From the NCBI GenBank assembly GCA_963814875.1, contig CAWFFJ010000042.1, positions 1 through 37,632 on the forward strand: a stretch of DNA of 37,632 nt, written 5' to 3'. A program made the translations under genes and the position numbers. The notes under the pieces are model-generated. The model made no database searches and was not told the origin of the DNA. It saw only the letters and a program-made list of their open reading frames with translations. This document shows, piece by piece, positions 22,253-30,800 of the stretch (positions within the stretch are counted from its first letter, which is position 1; the number at the start of each line of letters is the position of its first letter). Source of the stretch: CAVSIS01 sp963814875. Its GTDB lineage: Bacteria > Acidobacteriota > Thermoanaerobaculia > Thermoanaerobaculales > Sulfomarinibacteraceae.

Positions 22253-25019
22253 TCAGATCACCCGCGCGAGAAGCACCGTGACGTCGTCCTGAGCATCACC
22301 GTCGGCGAAGGTGCGGGCAGTCTCCGCGAGGCGGCGGGCGAGCTGGGAAGTGGGCTCGTCGTTGCGCGCGGTGAGCGTCGCAACGACCCGGTCCTCGCCG
22401 AACTGGTTGCCGGAGGGGCTGGTCGCCTCGGTGACGCCGTCGGTGAACAGCGCCACGATGTCGCCCGGCGCGACCGCGGCCACCGCCCCTCGGTAGGGCT
22501 GGTCGGCCAGCAGCCGCGCGATCACCGGGCCTCCCGTTTCGAGCCACGTGGCCGACCCGTCCTCGCGCAGCAGCAGCGGAGGTGTATGTCCGGCATTGCA
22601 GTAGGTGAAGGTCCCGGCTGAGCGGTCGAGGATGCCGTAGAAGAGGGTGGTGAAACGCCCGCCGGTCAGGTTCTGGAGGACGACCGCTCGTACCCTTTCG
22701 CAGACCTCCTCGGGCGCTGCGCCCGCAGTCGCGACGGCCTTGACCGCAGCCTGAAGGCTCGACATCAGGAGGGCGGCTGACATCCCCTTGCCGGCGACGT
22801 CGCCGATCACCAGGCCGAGCCGGTGCTCGTCGAGCGGCACAACATCGTAGGTGTCGCCCGAAACCTCGCGCGCCGGTTCCCAATTGAGCCGCGACGTCGA
22901 CGCCGTCGATCTGAGCCAGCTGCCGCGGCAGCAGTGACCGCTGGATCTCGCGGGCCTCGTCGAACTCGAGCTCGACGCGCCGCGACTGCAGGGTGGCCAG
23001 CGCGAGCCCGAGCTCCGCCGCCGCGTCTGCGAGGAAGCGCTCGTCCTCGTTGTCGTAGGGATCCCGGCCGAGCTCGCCGCCGACCACAATCATCCCGAGT
23101 ACCTCGCCCCGATGGCGGGCGAGGGCGGCGAGACGGGCCCCCGTCCGAGTCACCGCGTCGGCGTCGTCGGCGTGGGCGGTCGCAGCGTCCACCCTGACAA
23201 CGTCGCCGGTGCTCGCGGCGAGCCGACCGCCCGCGGGCACTGCGACGCTCGCGCGCGCTGCATCAGACAGGCCGACCGTCGTCGCCGCCCGCAGGCGCCG
23301 CCCGTCCGGTTCGCGAACCAGGATCGCGACCGTTCGCGACCCGAGGGCCGCCTGCACCTCGTCGGCCATCCACGCGAGCAATGGACCGAGGGCCTCGGCA
23401 GTCCGCACGTGTGCCGAGAGCCGCTCGCGGGCGTCGTCGTAGGCGCGCTCACGGTGGAACAACCGACGGTCGACGAACGCTTGAATGCGGTTGCGGGCTG
23501 GAACCAAGAGCAGCGCGACCACCACCGTTGCGATCACCGTCAGGGACTGACTGCGGACCCCGGCCACCGCGACCAGGATCACCCCGAATACCCCCACGAT
23601 GAGGAAGTAGCCGGCCACGACGAAGCCGGTGAGGCCGGTGTAGACCACGGTCTTGCGGACGATCAGGTCGATGGCCATCAGGCGGTACTTGAGGATGCCG
23701 AAAGCGAAGGACAGCGGGATCAAGATGTAGATCAGCTTCGACATCGAGGTCACGGCGAGCGTCACGATCGTGCTCGCGGGCGGGTGAAGGGAGACCGCCG
23801 TGCCGGCGACGAGGAGCAGGATCACGATGATGCCCGACCCGCCGACGGCGACCAGGGTGCCCCACACCGGCCAGCGGAGCTGGTGGCGCGCGTCTGCTCC
23901 GGCCGTGCGGTAGCCGCGGGCGAGCTCGACGCAGGTCACCACCGACCAGACGAGCATGATCAGGAGCAGGAACATGACGCTCACGAAGCCGGACAGAATG
24001 CCGGCCGCGGTGGCGGTGCCGGACGACACCAGGCCGGCCGCCGGCGCAACAGCGGCGAACGCTGCCAGTATCGCCCCCTGGACGGACCACGGGCTGGCGA
24101 GGGCGGCGCTGCGCAGGCCGCCCCTCCCCGCGCGGCGCACGATCCGGATGATGCAGACCATGAGCAGGGCGAGCGCGAGGACTTCGTATCCGGCCACGGC
24201 GGCCGCGAACCGTGTCAGTGAGCCGCCGAGGATCACGACCGCCAGCACCGCGGCGGGAAGCAGCGGCAGGGTGTGGATCCAAGCCAGGACCTCCGGCCAG
24301 CGACGGAGCACCGGGCGCTCCTCGGGAAACACCAGCACCAGGTGAAGCAGGAGGTTCGTGAGCACCACCGAGAACAGCAGGAAGACGCCAAAGACCGCCG
24401 CCAGGCCGAGATCGGCGCCGATCGGCAGGAGCCCGGACAGGTCCGGGACGTTTGGCTCGACCAGTGCCCAGCCGAGAAAGACCGCCGCACCGGCCGCCGA
24501 CATCAGGAAGAACACCCAGGCGGCGCGCGATCTGGGCTGGACCCACCCGACCAGGAGGCTGATGGCCAGGAAGACCAGGCCCGTCACCAGGCTCGAGACC
24601 GTGCCGAGCAAGATCTGGGGCGAGTGCATCGACGAGCTCAGAACCACGGACATCGTCAGCGTCTGGTCTTCGCGGCGCACCCGGAACTCGACCGTGTCCC
24701 CGGGCCGGAGCTCGGTCTGTCGCTGTCGCAGGGCGGGAAGATCCGCGATCGGTGTGCCGTCGATGGACTCGACCACATCGCCGACCTTGATGCCGGCGCG
24801 CTCCGCGGGCGACCAGGCCGCCACCGCCACCACACGGCCGGAGGCGACCTGGATCGGAAGGACGATCGGTACGTCCGCGGAGATCGCGGCCTGGAACGCG
24901 AAGCCCGCCCATCCGCGGCGAAAATCGGTGCGAACGGCTGTCACCGCCAGCCCCGCGAAGAGCAGCAGCAGCAACGCCGCGATGCCGAGGACAACGAGCC
25001 GTCGTGTGGTGTGCGTCAT
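22253..25019 (-). pseudogene. membrane PDZ-GAF-PP2C (SpoIIE/RsbU-type) phosphatase, split by one-base frameshift
   Basis: If one base is removed, about 921 residues. Frame 1 from ATG 25019 gives an N-terminal TM segment, a PDZ-like domain (about 60-130; AERAGIKVGDVVESIDGTPI), about ten membrane segments (about 135-500), a GAF-like domain (about 530-690) and the linker FDEAREIQRSLLPRQLAQID. The frame then leaves the protein at about 22882-22885, where the minus strand reads GCTCAATTGGGAACC; dropping one T restores WEPAREVSGDTYDVVPLDEH. The second frame carries the metal-binding motifs GLVIGDVAGKGMSAALLMS, ALFTDGVTEA and QDDVTVLLARVI. Such phosphatases dephosphorylate anti-anti-sigma factors in partner-switching systems. 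Either a sequencing indel at TT or a recent break. Both parts are otherwise well preserved. Confidence 0.85.
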
Positions 25020-25079
25020 GGCCTTGCCGCGGCCATCATAGCGGGCCGTCGAGGACTTCCTCGGCTGCGCCCCGCTCCG

Positions 25080-25964
25080 TCAGACCAGCCGCCCCTCGGC
25101 GATCGGGATGACTCGCCCTCCGACCTCCACCGCGATGCCGTCGCCGTCGGGCCATGCTCGCAGTCGCAGCAACGAGGGCCGGCCGATCTCGTGCCCCTGG
25201 CCGACCGTGACGTCGACGTGCGCATCGCCGAGCACCCGGTGCCATGACAGCCAGCCCGCGAGGCACCCGTTCGCACTGCCGGTCGCCGGGTCCTCGGCGA
25301 CGCCGTGAGATGCGGCGAAGACGCGCACCGAGAGCTGGTGGGTGGGATCGCGCCCCTCGCGGGCGACGACCAGCACGTCATCGGCCATGCCGCCTTGGAG
25401 GAGGGCGGCACACGCCCCGGTGTCGACTCTCACGCGCAGCAGGGCGTCGAGGGACGTCAGCGGGGTGATGAGGAAGCCGATACCGGTCGAGACCTCCTCG
25501 ACCGGCAGATCGGCGTCGACGTCCTCAGGCGCGAGACCGAGCACCCGGGCGATGGCGTCAGGCGCGAAACGCGCGCCGAAACGCGGCGGGACCTGGCGCA
25601 TCCACAGCACCTCGGCGCCGTCTCTCGAGTCGAACACCACCGGGATCGTGCCGACGGGCAGGTCGAGCGCGACCCGTTCGCAACCGTCGCCAAGGAAGGT
25701 CGAACGGATCACCCACGCGGTGCCGAGCGTGGGGTGGCCGGCGAACGGGAGCTCGTGCTGGGGTGTGAAGATCCTCACCGGCCACCCGCGGGGGCCGGCT
25801 TCGTCGGCGAGCACGAAGGTGGTCTCCGAGAAGTTGAACTCCCGCGCGACGGCCTGCATCGCAGCGGTGTCCAGGTCGCCGGCCCCGAGGACCACTGCGA
25901 GCTGGTTGCCGGCCCATCGGGACTCGGCGAAGACGTCGACGATGAGGAATCGGTGCTGGGCCAT
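25080..25964 (-). CDS. PhzF family epimerase/isomerase
   Basis: 294 residues from ATG 25964, preceded by GTGGGAGGA; a start five codons earlier has no such site. Two DapF-like halves are visible. Key blocks: VDVFAESRWAGNQLAVVLGA, the catalytic Glu in FNFSETTFVL, FTPQHELPFAGHPTLGTAW and EDPATGSANGCLAGWL. PhzF proteins isomerise trans-2,3-dihydro-3-hydroxyanthranilate in phenazine synthesis, but most members lie outside such clusters and have unknown substrates. No other phenazine genes are visible here, so only the family can be stated. It is divergent from the PNPOx-like gene with 107 bases between starts, and lies 60 bases upstream of the phosphatase gene on the same strand. Confidence 0.92.
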   Translation of the reverse strand: MAQHRFLIVDVFAESRWAGNQLAVVLGAGDLDTAAMQAVAREFNFSETTFVLADEAGPRGWPVRIFTPQHELPFAGHPTLGTAWVIRSTFLGDGCERVALDLPVGTIPVVFDSRDGAEVLWMRQVPPRFGARFAPDAIARVLGLAPEDVDADLPVEEVSTGIGFLITPLTSLDALLRVRVDTGACAALLQGGMADDVLVVAREGRDPTHQLSVRVFAASHGVAEDPATGSANGCLAGWLSWHRVLGDAHVDVTVGQGHEIGRPSLLRLRAWPDGDGIAVEVGGRVIPIAEGRLV

Positions 25965-26071
25965 GGTTGGTCCTCCCACGGAGATGTTACGGTAGCGGCG
26001 CGGCCGTGTTCGCCGCGCCGGCTCCGACCTCAGACACGATGCCGATCGAGGACCTGCAGGGAGGTCACGGG

Positions 26072-26545
26072 ATGCGCGACGAAGATGCCGTGCTGCTGCG
26101 CGATCTGCTGACCCGAACCCGCGTGCTATCCCTCGCGGTGGTGGCGGACAGCGCCCCGGTGATCGGCCTGTTGCCGTTCGCGGCCGAGCCCGACCTCCAG
26201 GCCCTTCTGGTGCACGCCTCCCGGCTCGCCCGCCACGCCCGCGGCCTGCTGCCCGGGGCGGCCTTCGCCGCCCTCGTGCACGACGACCCGGCTACCGCAA
26301 CCGATCCCCTCCAGGTGCCGCGGGTCACCCTCGAGGGGCGCGTTGAGACCCTCGAGCGCGGCGGCGAGACCTGGGCCGCCGGCCGCGAACGTTACCTCGA
26401 AATCCTGCCGTCGGCGGCGGTGACCTTCGGCCTTGGGGACTTCGAGCTCTACCGACTGGTGATCGACCACGGCCGGTTTGTCGTTGGGTTTGCCCGTACC
26501 GTCAACCTGCGTCCCGAGACTCTCCGCCAGGTGGCCGAAGGCTGA
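26072..26545 (+). CDS. pyridoxamine 5'-phosphate oxidase-like FMN-binding split-barrel protein
   Basis: 157 residues from ATG 26072, chosen for the AGGGAGGT site six bases before it; an in-frame ATG at 26039 has no such site. The sequence opens with LLRDLLTRTRVLSLAVV then APVIGLLPFAAEPDLQALL, VHASRLARHARGLLPGAAFA, LVHDD, VPRVTLEGRVETLERG and LGDFELYRLVIDHGRFVVGF, the order of HugZ/PNPOx-like split barrels. The family binds FMN, F420 or heme, and the cofactor here is not decided by the sequence. It is cytosolic. The neighbour PhzF is divergently transcribed; both could share the 107-bp promoter region. Confidence 0.82.
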   Translation: MRDEDAVLLRDLLTRTRVLSLAVVADSAPVIGLLPFAAEPDLQALLVHASRLARHARGLLPGAAFAALVHDDPATATDPLQVPRVTLEGRVETLERGGETWAAGRERYLEILPSAAVTFGLGDFELYRLVIDHGRFVVGFARTVNLRPETLRQVAEG

Positions 26546-26802
26546 GCACCCGCACCAGGCCATCGCGGATGACGCACGGCCCTGAAGTGACGGAGTGGGC
26601 AGTCACCCGGGGAGACTTGTGTCGGAGCAGCGCCGCGCAGCGCCTTCACCAGATTCCGCACAGTGGAGCATCTTCGCGAGAGCGCCCGAAGCGCTGTCCG
26701 CTCGCTGGGATCTCGTGACCAATATCACCCACTGTGGCGCCACCGGGGATGCGCCGGACGCTGGGTGAGCGCACACTGGGACTCTCGGGGAGGGCACGGA
26801 CA

Positions 26803-28270
26803 ATGCGGGCTGTTGGGACGCTGGCCCTCGTGGCGGCTCTGGCGATCTGCGCCGGGATCGACGCGCAGACCACCTACCTCCCGGTCGTGGCCCACGCCGG
26901 CGGCTTTGAAGGCACGACCTGGCGCAGCGACGTCCAGCTCAAGGCGACGGGCGCCGGCGATGCGACGGTTCGCCTCGAGGTGCTGCGGCGCGGTCAGGCG
27001 AACGCCAGCCCGCCCCACGTCGACGCGACCGTGCCGGCCGGTCGGTCGCTGCGGCTGGAGGACGTACTCGAGGAGACCTTCGCCCTCGACGGTGCCGCGG
27101 CGCTTCGCGTCACCGTCCTCGGCGGCGCCGTCGTGGTGGCGAGCCGGACCTTCAACGACGCGGCGAGCGGCACCTACGGGCAGTACGTGCCGATGCTGGC
27201 GGAAACCGACGCGATCACCGCCGGTGAGCAGGGCGAGCTGGTCCAGCTCGCGCAGTCGAGCGCGGACGGGACGGGTTTTCGCACCAACATCGGGTTGCTC
27301 AACACGACCGCCCTCCAAATCGAGGTGTCGATCGCCCTCTACCGGGCGTCCGGAGAGCTGCTCGGGACGTTGACGGTCACTCTGCAGCCCTTCGAGCTCG
27401 ACCAGGTCGACAAGGTCTTCGCCGGGGTCACCGCCACTGCGGTCGACGACGGCTACGCCATGGTCACCAGCAGCACCGCCGGCGCGCGTTTCCTCGCCTA
27501 CGCTTCCGTCATCGACAATCGCAGCGGCGACGCCGTGTTCATGTCGGCCCAGCTGACACCGGCACCCTCGGCGTCGTCCGCGGTCGTCGCCGACCATCAC
27601 GCCGCCGACGCCTTCTCCGGTCTCGCGGCAGCCGACATCGACGGGGCCCGGACCCGGTTCTCGAAGATCTTCTACGGTCACACCTCGCACGGCAGCCAGA
27701 TCGTGACCGGTCTCGAGATGCTCGAAACGGAAGATGCGGCGTACGCCGATGCCGGACCTCAGCGAGGTCTCCGAGGATCTCGGCGGTTACGGCGACCTCG
27801 GGTGGGAGAGCACGACGCGCTCCGTGCTCGGACAGACGGGCAACGGCTTCTCGATGGTCGTGTGGTCGTGGTGCGGCGGCCTCTCGGACAACACGCCCGA
27901 GGGCGTCCAGGCCTATCTCGACGCCATGGACGAGCTCGAGCGGGACTACCCCGGTGTGGTCTTCGTCTACATGACCGGCCACCTCGACGGCAGCGGCGCC
28001 GAGGGCACCCTGCGCGCCAACAACGAGCTGATCCGGTCGTACTGCCGGACCAACGGCAAGGTCCTGTTCGACTTCGCCGACATCGAGAGCTGGGATCCCG
28101 ATGGGGTCTTCCACCCGGACGACGACGACTCGTGCATGTGGTGCAGCACGTGGTGCGCCACCCACGCCTGCCCGGCCTGCGCAGACTGTGCGCACTCGCA
28201 CTGCTTCAACTGCTATCGCAAGGGCCGGGCGTTCTGGTGGCTGCTGGCGACACTCGCCCGGTCGAGCTGA
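26803..28270 (+). pseudogene. secreted protein with SGNH-like region and Cys-rich tail, split by one-base frameshift
   Basis: Start ATG 26803 after GGGGAGGG; a signal peptide follows (MRAVGTLALVAALAICAGIDA). The N-terminal part (about 25-270) is a beta-rich region with LPVVAHAGGFEGTTWRSDV and LLNTTALQIEVSIALYRASG. A new domain begins FSKIFYGHTSHGSQIVTGLE. The frame is lost near 27745-27753 (about TACGCCGATGCCGG); a one-base shift gives MPDLSEVSEDLGGYGDLGW, SMVVWSWCGGLSDN and VVFVYMTGHLDGSG, ending with a tail holding eight Cys and three His in 32 residues, then FWWLLATLARSS. The second domain resembles SGNH-like secreted proteins I recall from Acidobacteriota with a similar CAHSHCFNCY tail. 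An intact gene would encode about 488 residues. Indel error or real break are both possible. Confidence 0.78.
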
Positions 28271-28305
28271 GGCTGGAGCGGCGCGCCAGACAGGATTGGG
28301 TGGCG

Positions 28306-28334
28306 TTGACGCTGCAGGTCAGACACCCTATCAT
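28306..28334 (+). promoter_or_regulatory. near-consensus promoter of toxin-antitoxin operon
   Basis: TTGACG (28306-28311, 5/6), a 17-bp spacer, and TATCAT (28329-28334, 5/6). An inverted repeat ACACC/GGTGT (28323-28327, 28345-28349) brackets the start region and could be the antitoxin operator. Transcription would begin near 28341, giving only about 12 bases of leader that still include the GGAGGTG site. Confidence 0.6.
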
Positions 28335-28352
28335 GCACCATGGAGGTGTGAC

Positions 28353-28619
28353 ATGTCGTCACCAACATCGCCACCGACTGTTCGGCGCAGCGTCGCCATC
28401 CCGTCGGCACTGGTCGACGAGGCGATCGAAATAGCGCCCGAGCGGCTCCGGGGAAACTTCAACCAACTCGTCCGGACTGCGCTCGAGGAGTACGTCGATC
28501 GTCGAAGAGAGGAGCAGTTTGCGAGCGACATGCAACGAATGGCGGACGATCCCGAGATCCAGGCGGAGGTCCGCGTGATTCAGCGCGAGTTTGCCGCTGC
28601 CGATGGTGACGGCCTGTGA
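28353..28619 (+). CDS. antitoxin of MazEF/PemIK-like module
   Basis: 88 residues from ATG 28353, with GGAGGTG five bases upstream. After a Ser/Thr/Pro-rich start, VRRSVAIPSALVDEAIEIAP then RGNFNQLVRTALEEYVDRR fits a ribbon-helix-helix DNA-binding domain: a short beta strand, then two helices. The C-terminal helix (FASDMQRMADDPEIQAEVRV) is acidic and probably wraps the toxin. The stop overlaps the toxin start (TGATG), so the two are coupled. By family it neutralises the toxin and represses its own promoter, where an ACACC/GGTGT dyad is visible. Identification is by context and fold-like pattern, not by a strong family signature. Confidence 0.78.
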   Translation: MSSPTSPPTVRRSVAIPSALVDEAIEIAPERLRGNFNQLVRTALEEYVDRRREEQFASDMQRMADDPEIQAEVRVIQREFAAADGDGL

Positions 28620-28984
28620 TGATCCAGCGAGGGGGCATCTATCTTGTCGACCACGACCCGACGCGAGGCCGCGAGCAGCGCGGTCGCCGCCCGGTGCTGG
28701 TCGTGTCCTCGGACGCGATCAACCGGCAACCGCTCGTCGTGACCGTGGTTGTCGGCACCTCGGCCAGCAATGTGACGAAGGACTACCCGGTCAACGTCCG
28801 TGTGCCCGCGTCCGAGTCGGGTCTCGCCCACGACACAGTCTTTCTGTGCTTCCAGCTTCGATCACTCGATCACGCTCGTTTCTCGGGACAGGATGGCCAG
28901 CTGCGAGTACCGGTGGGGCGGCTCGCGCCACAGCGAATGCTCGACGTCGACCGGGCGATTCGACTCGCATTGGCCCTGGAGTGA
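28619..28984 (+). CDS. MazF/PemK-type endoribonuclease toxin
   Basis: 121 residues from ATG 28619 (a GTG one codon earlier is an alternative), overlapping the antitoxin stop. The family core is clear: IQRGGIYLVDHDPTRGREQR and GRRPVLVVSSDAIN, the SH3-like barrel start with the loop Arg, then VVTVVVGTSASN, YPVNVRVPASESGL and FLCFQLRSLDHARF. Residues close to the expected catalytic set (Arg of GRRPVLV, Thr/Ser of VGTSASN) are present, so it looks active. MazF-type toxins cleave RNA at short single-stranded motifs. It is the second gene of the pair and shares its promoter. Confidence 0.88.
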   Translation: MIQRGGIYLVDHDPTRGREQRGRRPVLVVSSDAINRQPLVVTVVVGTSASNVTKDYPVNVRVPASESGLAHDTVFLCFQLRSLDHARFSGQDGQLRVPVGRLAPQRMLDVDRAIRLALALE

Positions 28985-29246
28985 GGGCGCGAGAAGCTGA
29001 GATCCGGATGGTCTGCTGTTCAGGGGAAGGACCGCTGCTCGTCGATCATCCCACGCCACACACCAGTTGACGTTGCCACGGATGTAGGTGTTCGTCTGAC
29101 TCAACCGAGACCAGGCGGCGTGATCGGGGAATGAACGGAGCGGGTCACACAGTGCTCCCCATGTATCACGCCCGCCGCCGCAGGGTACTGGACGTTCGAG
29201 ACCGACCCGCCAATCTGCGCCATCTACGGGCCGGGGGAGAGGAACC
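28985..29246 (-). other. gap with possible gene remnant on the minus strand
   Basis: A minus-strand frame crossing 29000-29200 reads FPDHAAWSRLSQTNTYIRGN then VNWCVAWDDR, which looks like protein, with mostly G/C third positions, but it has no credible start and continues antisense into mazF. It may be the relic of a gene displaced when the toxin-antitoxin module arrived. No other feature is visible in these 262 bases apart from the GGGAGAGGA ribosome site of the next gene. Confidence 0.22.
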
Positions 29247-29819
29247 GTGAGCGACGTCCGCGACAAGCGTCATCTCACCACCGGCGACGTTGCCGCACTG
29301 TGCGGTGTCAGCTTCCGGACGGTCACCCGCTGGATCCACCGCGGTGCACTCAAGGCCTTCAAGCTCCCGGGACGGGGCGACCACCGCATCCCGCGGGCGG
29401 ACCTGCTGCAGTTCCTGCACGACCAGAGCATGCCGATCCCCGACGAGCTGCGCCCGGAGGAACGTCGGGTAGTGGTTGCCGACCGGGACAGTCAGCGGGC
29501 CGAGGCGGTCCGCCGAGCGCTCGAGGCGCGCGGCCTCGTGCCGCTGATCGTCGATTCGGCGTTCCACGCCGGCATCGCCGCGGCGGCCTTTCCGCCGGCG
29601 GCGTTGGTGGTCGATCTCGGCCTGCCGGGCCTCGGTGGTGAGTCCGCCCTGACCGTGCTCAGGGGCGAGGCGTCGCTGAGCGCCGTGCCGGTGCTGGCAT
29701 TTGCCGAGGCCGGCAAACGAGCGTCCTCGAACGGCGGGCGGGCCGTCGCGGACGTCATGCTCCGCTCGGACGCCGGCGCCGAGGAGGTCGCAGCCGCCGT
29801 CGCCACCGTCGTCTTCTGA
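29247..29819 (+). CDS. excisionase/MerR-type HTH protein with degenerate receiver domain
   Basis: 190 residues from GTG 29247, preceded by GGGAGAGGA. The N terminus (about 8-65) is a winged HTH of the excisionase/BldC kind: LTTGDVAALCGVSFRTVTRW, IHRGALKAFKLPGRGDHRI, PRADLLQFLHDQ. Residues about 74-190 form a receiver-like fold: VVVADRDSQRAEAVRRALEA, the phospho-Asp position in LVVDLGLPGLGG, but Ala at the conserved Ser/Thr (VLAFAEAG) and Arg/Ser instead of Lys-Pro (MLRSDAG). Phosphorylation-dependent switching is therefore doubtful. It probably binds DNA and responds to another signal. Neither neighbour is an obvious partner kinase. Confidence 0.82.
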   Translation: MSDVRDKRHLTTGDVAALCGVSFRTVTRWIHRGALKAFKLPGRGDHRIPRADLLQFLHDQSMPIPDELRPEERRVVVADRDSQRAEAVRRALEARGLVPLIVDSAFHAGIAAAAFPPAALVVDLGLPGLGGESALTVLRGEASLSAVPVLAFAEAGKRASSNGGRAVADVMLRSDAGAEEVAAAVATVVF

Positions 29820-29927
29820 TCGCCGTCCGCAGGGAAACCTCTTGGGAGGAGAGTCCAACCCCACAGCGGCGGAGCGGGCGCGGCGCCTGCTAACATCTCG
29901 GGTGGTTCGTCGTTATGCTGGGTTGAG

Positions 29928-30758
29928 ATGGATACGTACGAACCGAAGTCGGGGGGCTGCGGCCGCTGGTTGGCCGGTTGCGGCATTGCCGTCGTCGTCG
30001 GGCTCGGGCTGATCGTGCTGTTCGGATACCTGACCTTGTCGCCATTTCGGCAGGCGGTCGAGGACGAGCGCGAGCTCGCCTCCCGCGCGGCCGAGGCCCC
30101 ATTCACGCCGGCGCCCGACGGCGCCATCCCAGCGGAGCGGATGCAGGCATTCCTCGCGGTGCGCGCGGCGCTGGCCGAGCCGTGCCGGGGCATCGCCGAG
30201 TTCGACCAGACCCTCCACAACATGGAGTCGCTCGACGGTCGCGAGGACGTGCCCCGCACCGAGGCGCTCAAGCTGGCGCTTTCCACGACCAAGGCGGCAA
30301 TGGGGATGGCTCGCAAGCTGGGGACCTTCTTCGCCGCGCGCGACCGGGCTCTGCTCGACGCCGGCATGGGCCTCGACGAGTACGACTGGATCTACGTCCT
30401 CGCGTATCACGGGCAACTGCTCCAGCCCCGGGAGAGGGACGAGCGCCGGGCGTTCCACGACGCAGCGGTCAACGCGCGCGTCGCCGACGGCCTGCGCGGC
30501 GTGCTCGAGCGCCAGCGCGCGGCGCTTGCAGCCGCCGGCGGCTCGCCGCAGCAGCTCGCCGCGTTCGACGCCGAGATCGAAGCCATGGCCGCGGATCCGC
30601 GCAGGCTGCCGTGGAAGGACGGGCTGCCGGACGCGGTGGCGGCGTCCCTGGCGCCGTTCAGGGAGCAGCTCGACCAGGCCTTCTGTGCTTCTGCGGTCGG
30701 GATCGAGCTCAAGACCAACAAGGCCCACGCCGGCGGATTCACGATCGAAAGCAATTGA
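29928..30758 (+). CDS. membrane-anchored protein of unknown function
   Basis: 276 residues from ATG 29928. A Cys-Gly-rich cytosolic start (YEPKSGGCGRWLAGCG) leads into one membrane segment (about 17-36, IAVVVGLGLIVLFGYLTL), followed by a mostly helical exterior domain with many Arg/Glu/Ala (LASRAAEAPFTPAP, AFLAVRAALAEPCRG, RKLGTFFAARDRALLDAG, VLAYHGQLLQPRERDERR). No catalytic motif or family is recognised. The 3' end, including the TGA stop, is inside a 24-bp inverted repeat shared with the convergent suf operon. The gene appears to be a single unit. Confidence 0.75.
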   Translation: MDTYEPKSGGCGRWLAGCGIAVVVGLGLIVLFGYLTLSPFRQAVEDERELASRAAEAPFTPAPDGAIPAERMQAFLAVRAALAEPCRGIAEFDQTLHNMESLDGREDVPRTEALKLALSTTKAAMGMARKLGTFFAARDRALLDAGMGLDEYDWIYVLAYHGQLLQPRERDERRAFHDAAVNARVADGLRGVLERQRAALAAAGGSPQQLAAFDAEIEAMAADPRRLPWKDGLPDAVAASLAPFREQLDQAFCASAVGIELKTNKAHAGGFTIESN

Positions 30759-30800
30759 CGCTCACCCGTAGCTGGAAGCTACGGGTGAGCGTCAATTGCT
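30750..30800. terminator. 24-bp perfect inverted repeat between convergent genes, probable bidirectional terminator
   Basis: Arms 30750-30773 and 30777-30800 are perfect complements with a GGA loop. The left arm contains the TGA of the plus-strand gene (30756-30758) and the right arm the first two bases of the minus-strand TAG (30799-30801). A strong U-tract is missing on either side, so termination may depend on the very stable stem alone. Confidence 0.6.

Noticed and set aside
25080..25964. Phenazine biosynthesis cluster
   Set aside because: Only a PhzF-family gene is present; no phzA/B, phzD, phzE or phzG-type cluster gene surrounds it. The adjacent PNPOx-like protein is closer to HugZ-like proteins than to PhzG as far as I can tell.
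28101..28352. N-terminal extension of the antitoxin frame to 28101
   Set aside because: It overlaps the Cys-rich tail of the upstream gene in another frame and passes through the promoter; ATG 28353 has a perfect ribosome site.
30750..30800. Long inverted repeat as the end of an IS200/IS605-type element
   Set aside because: No transposase gene and no second end are nearby; position exactly between convergent stops fits a terminator better.
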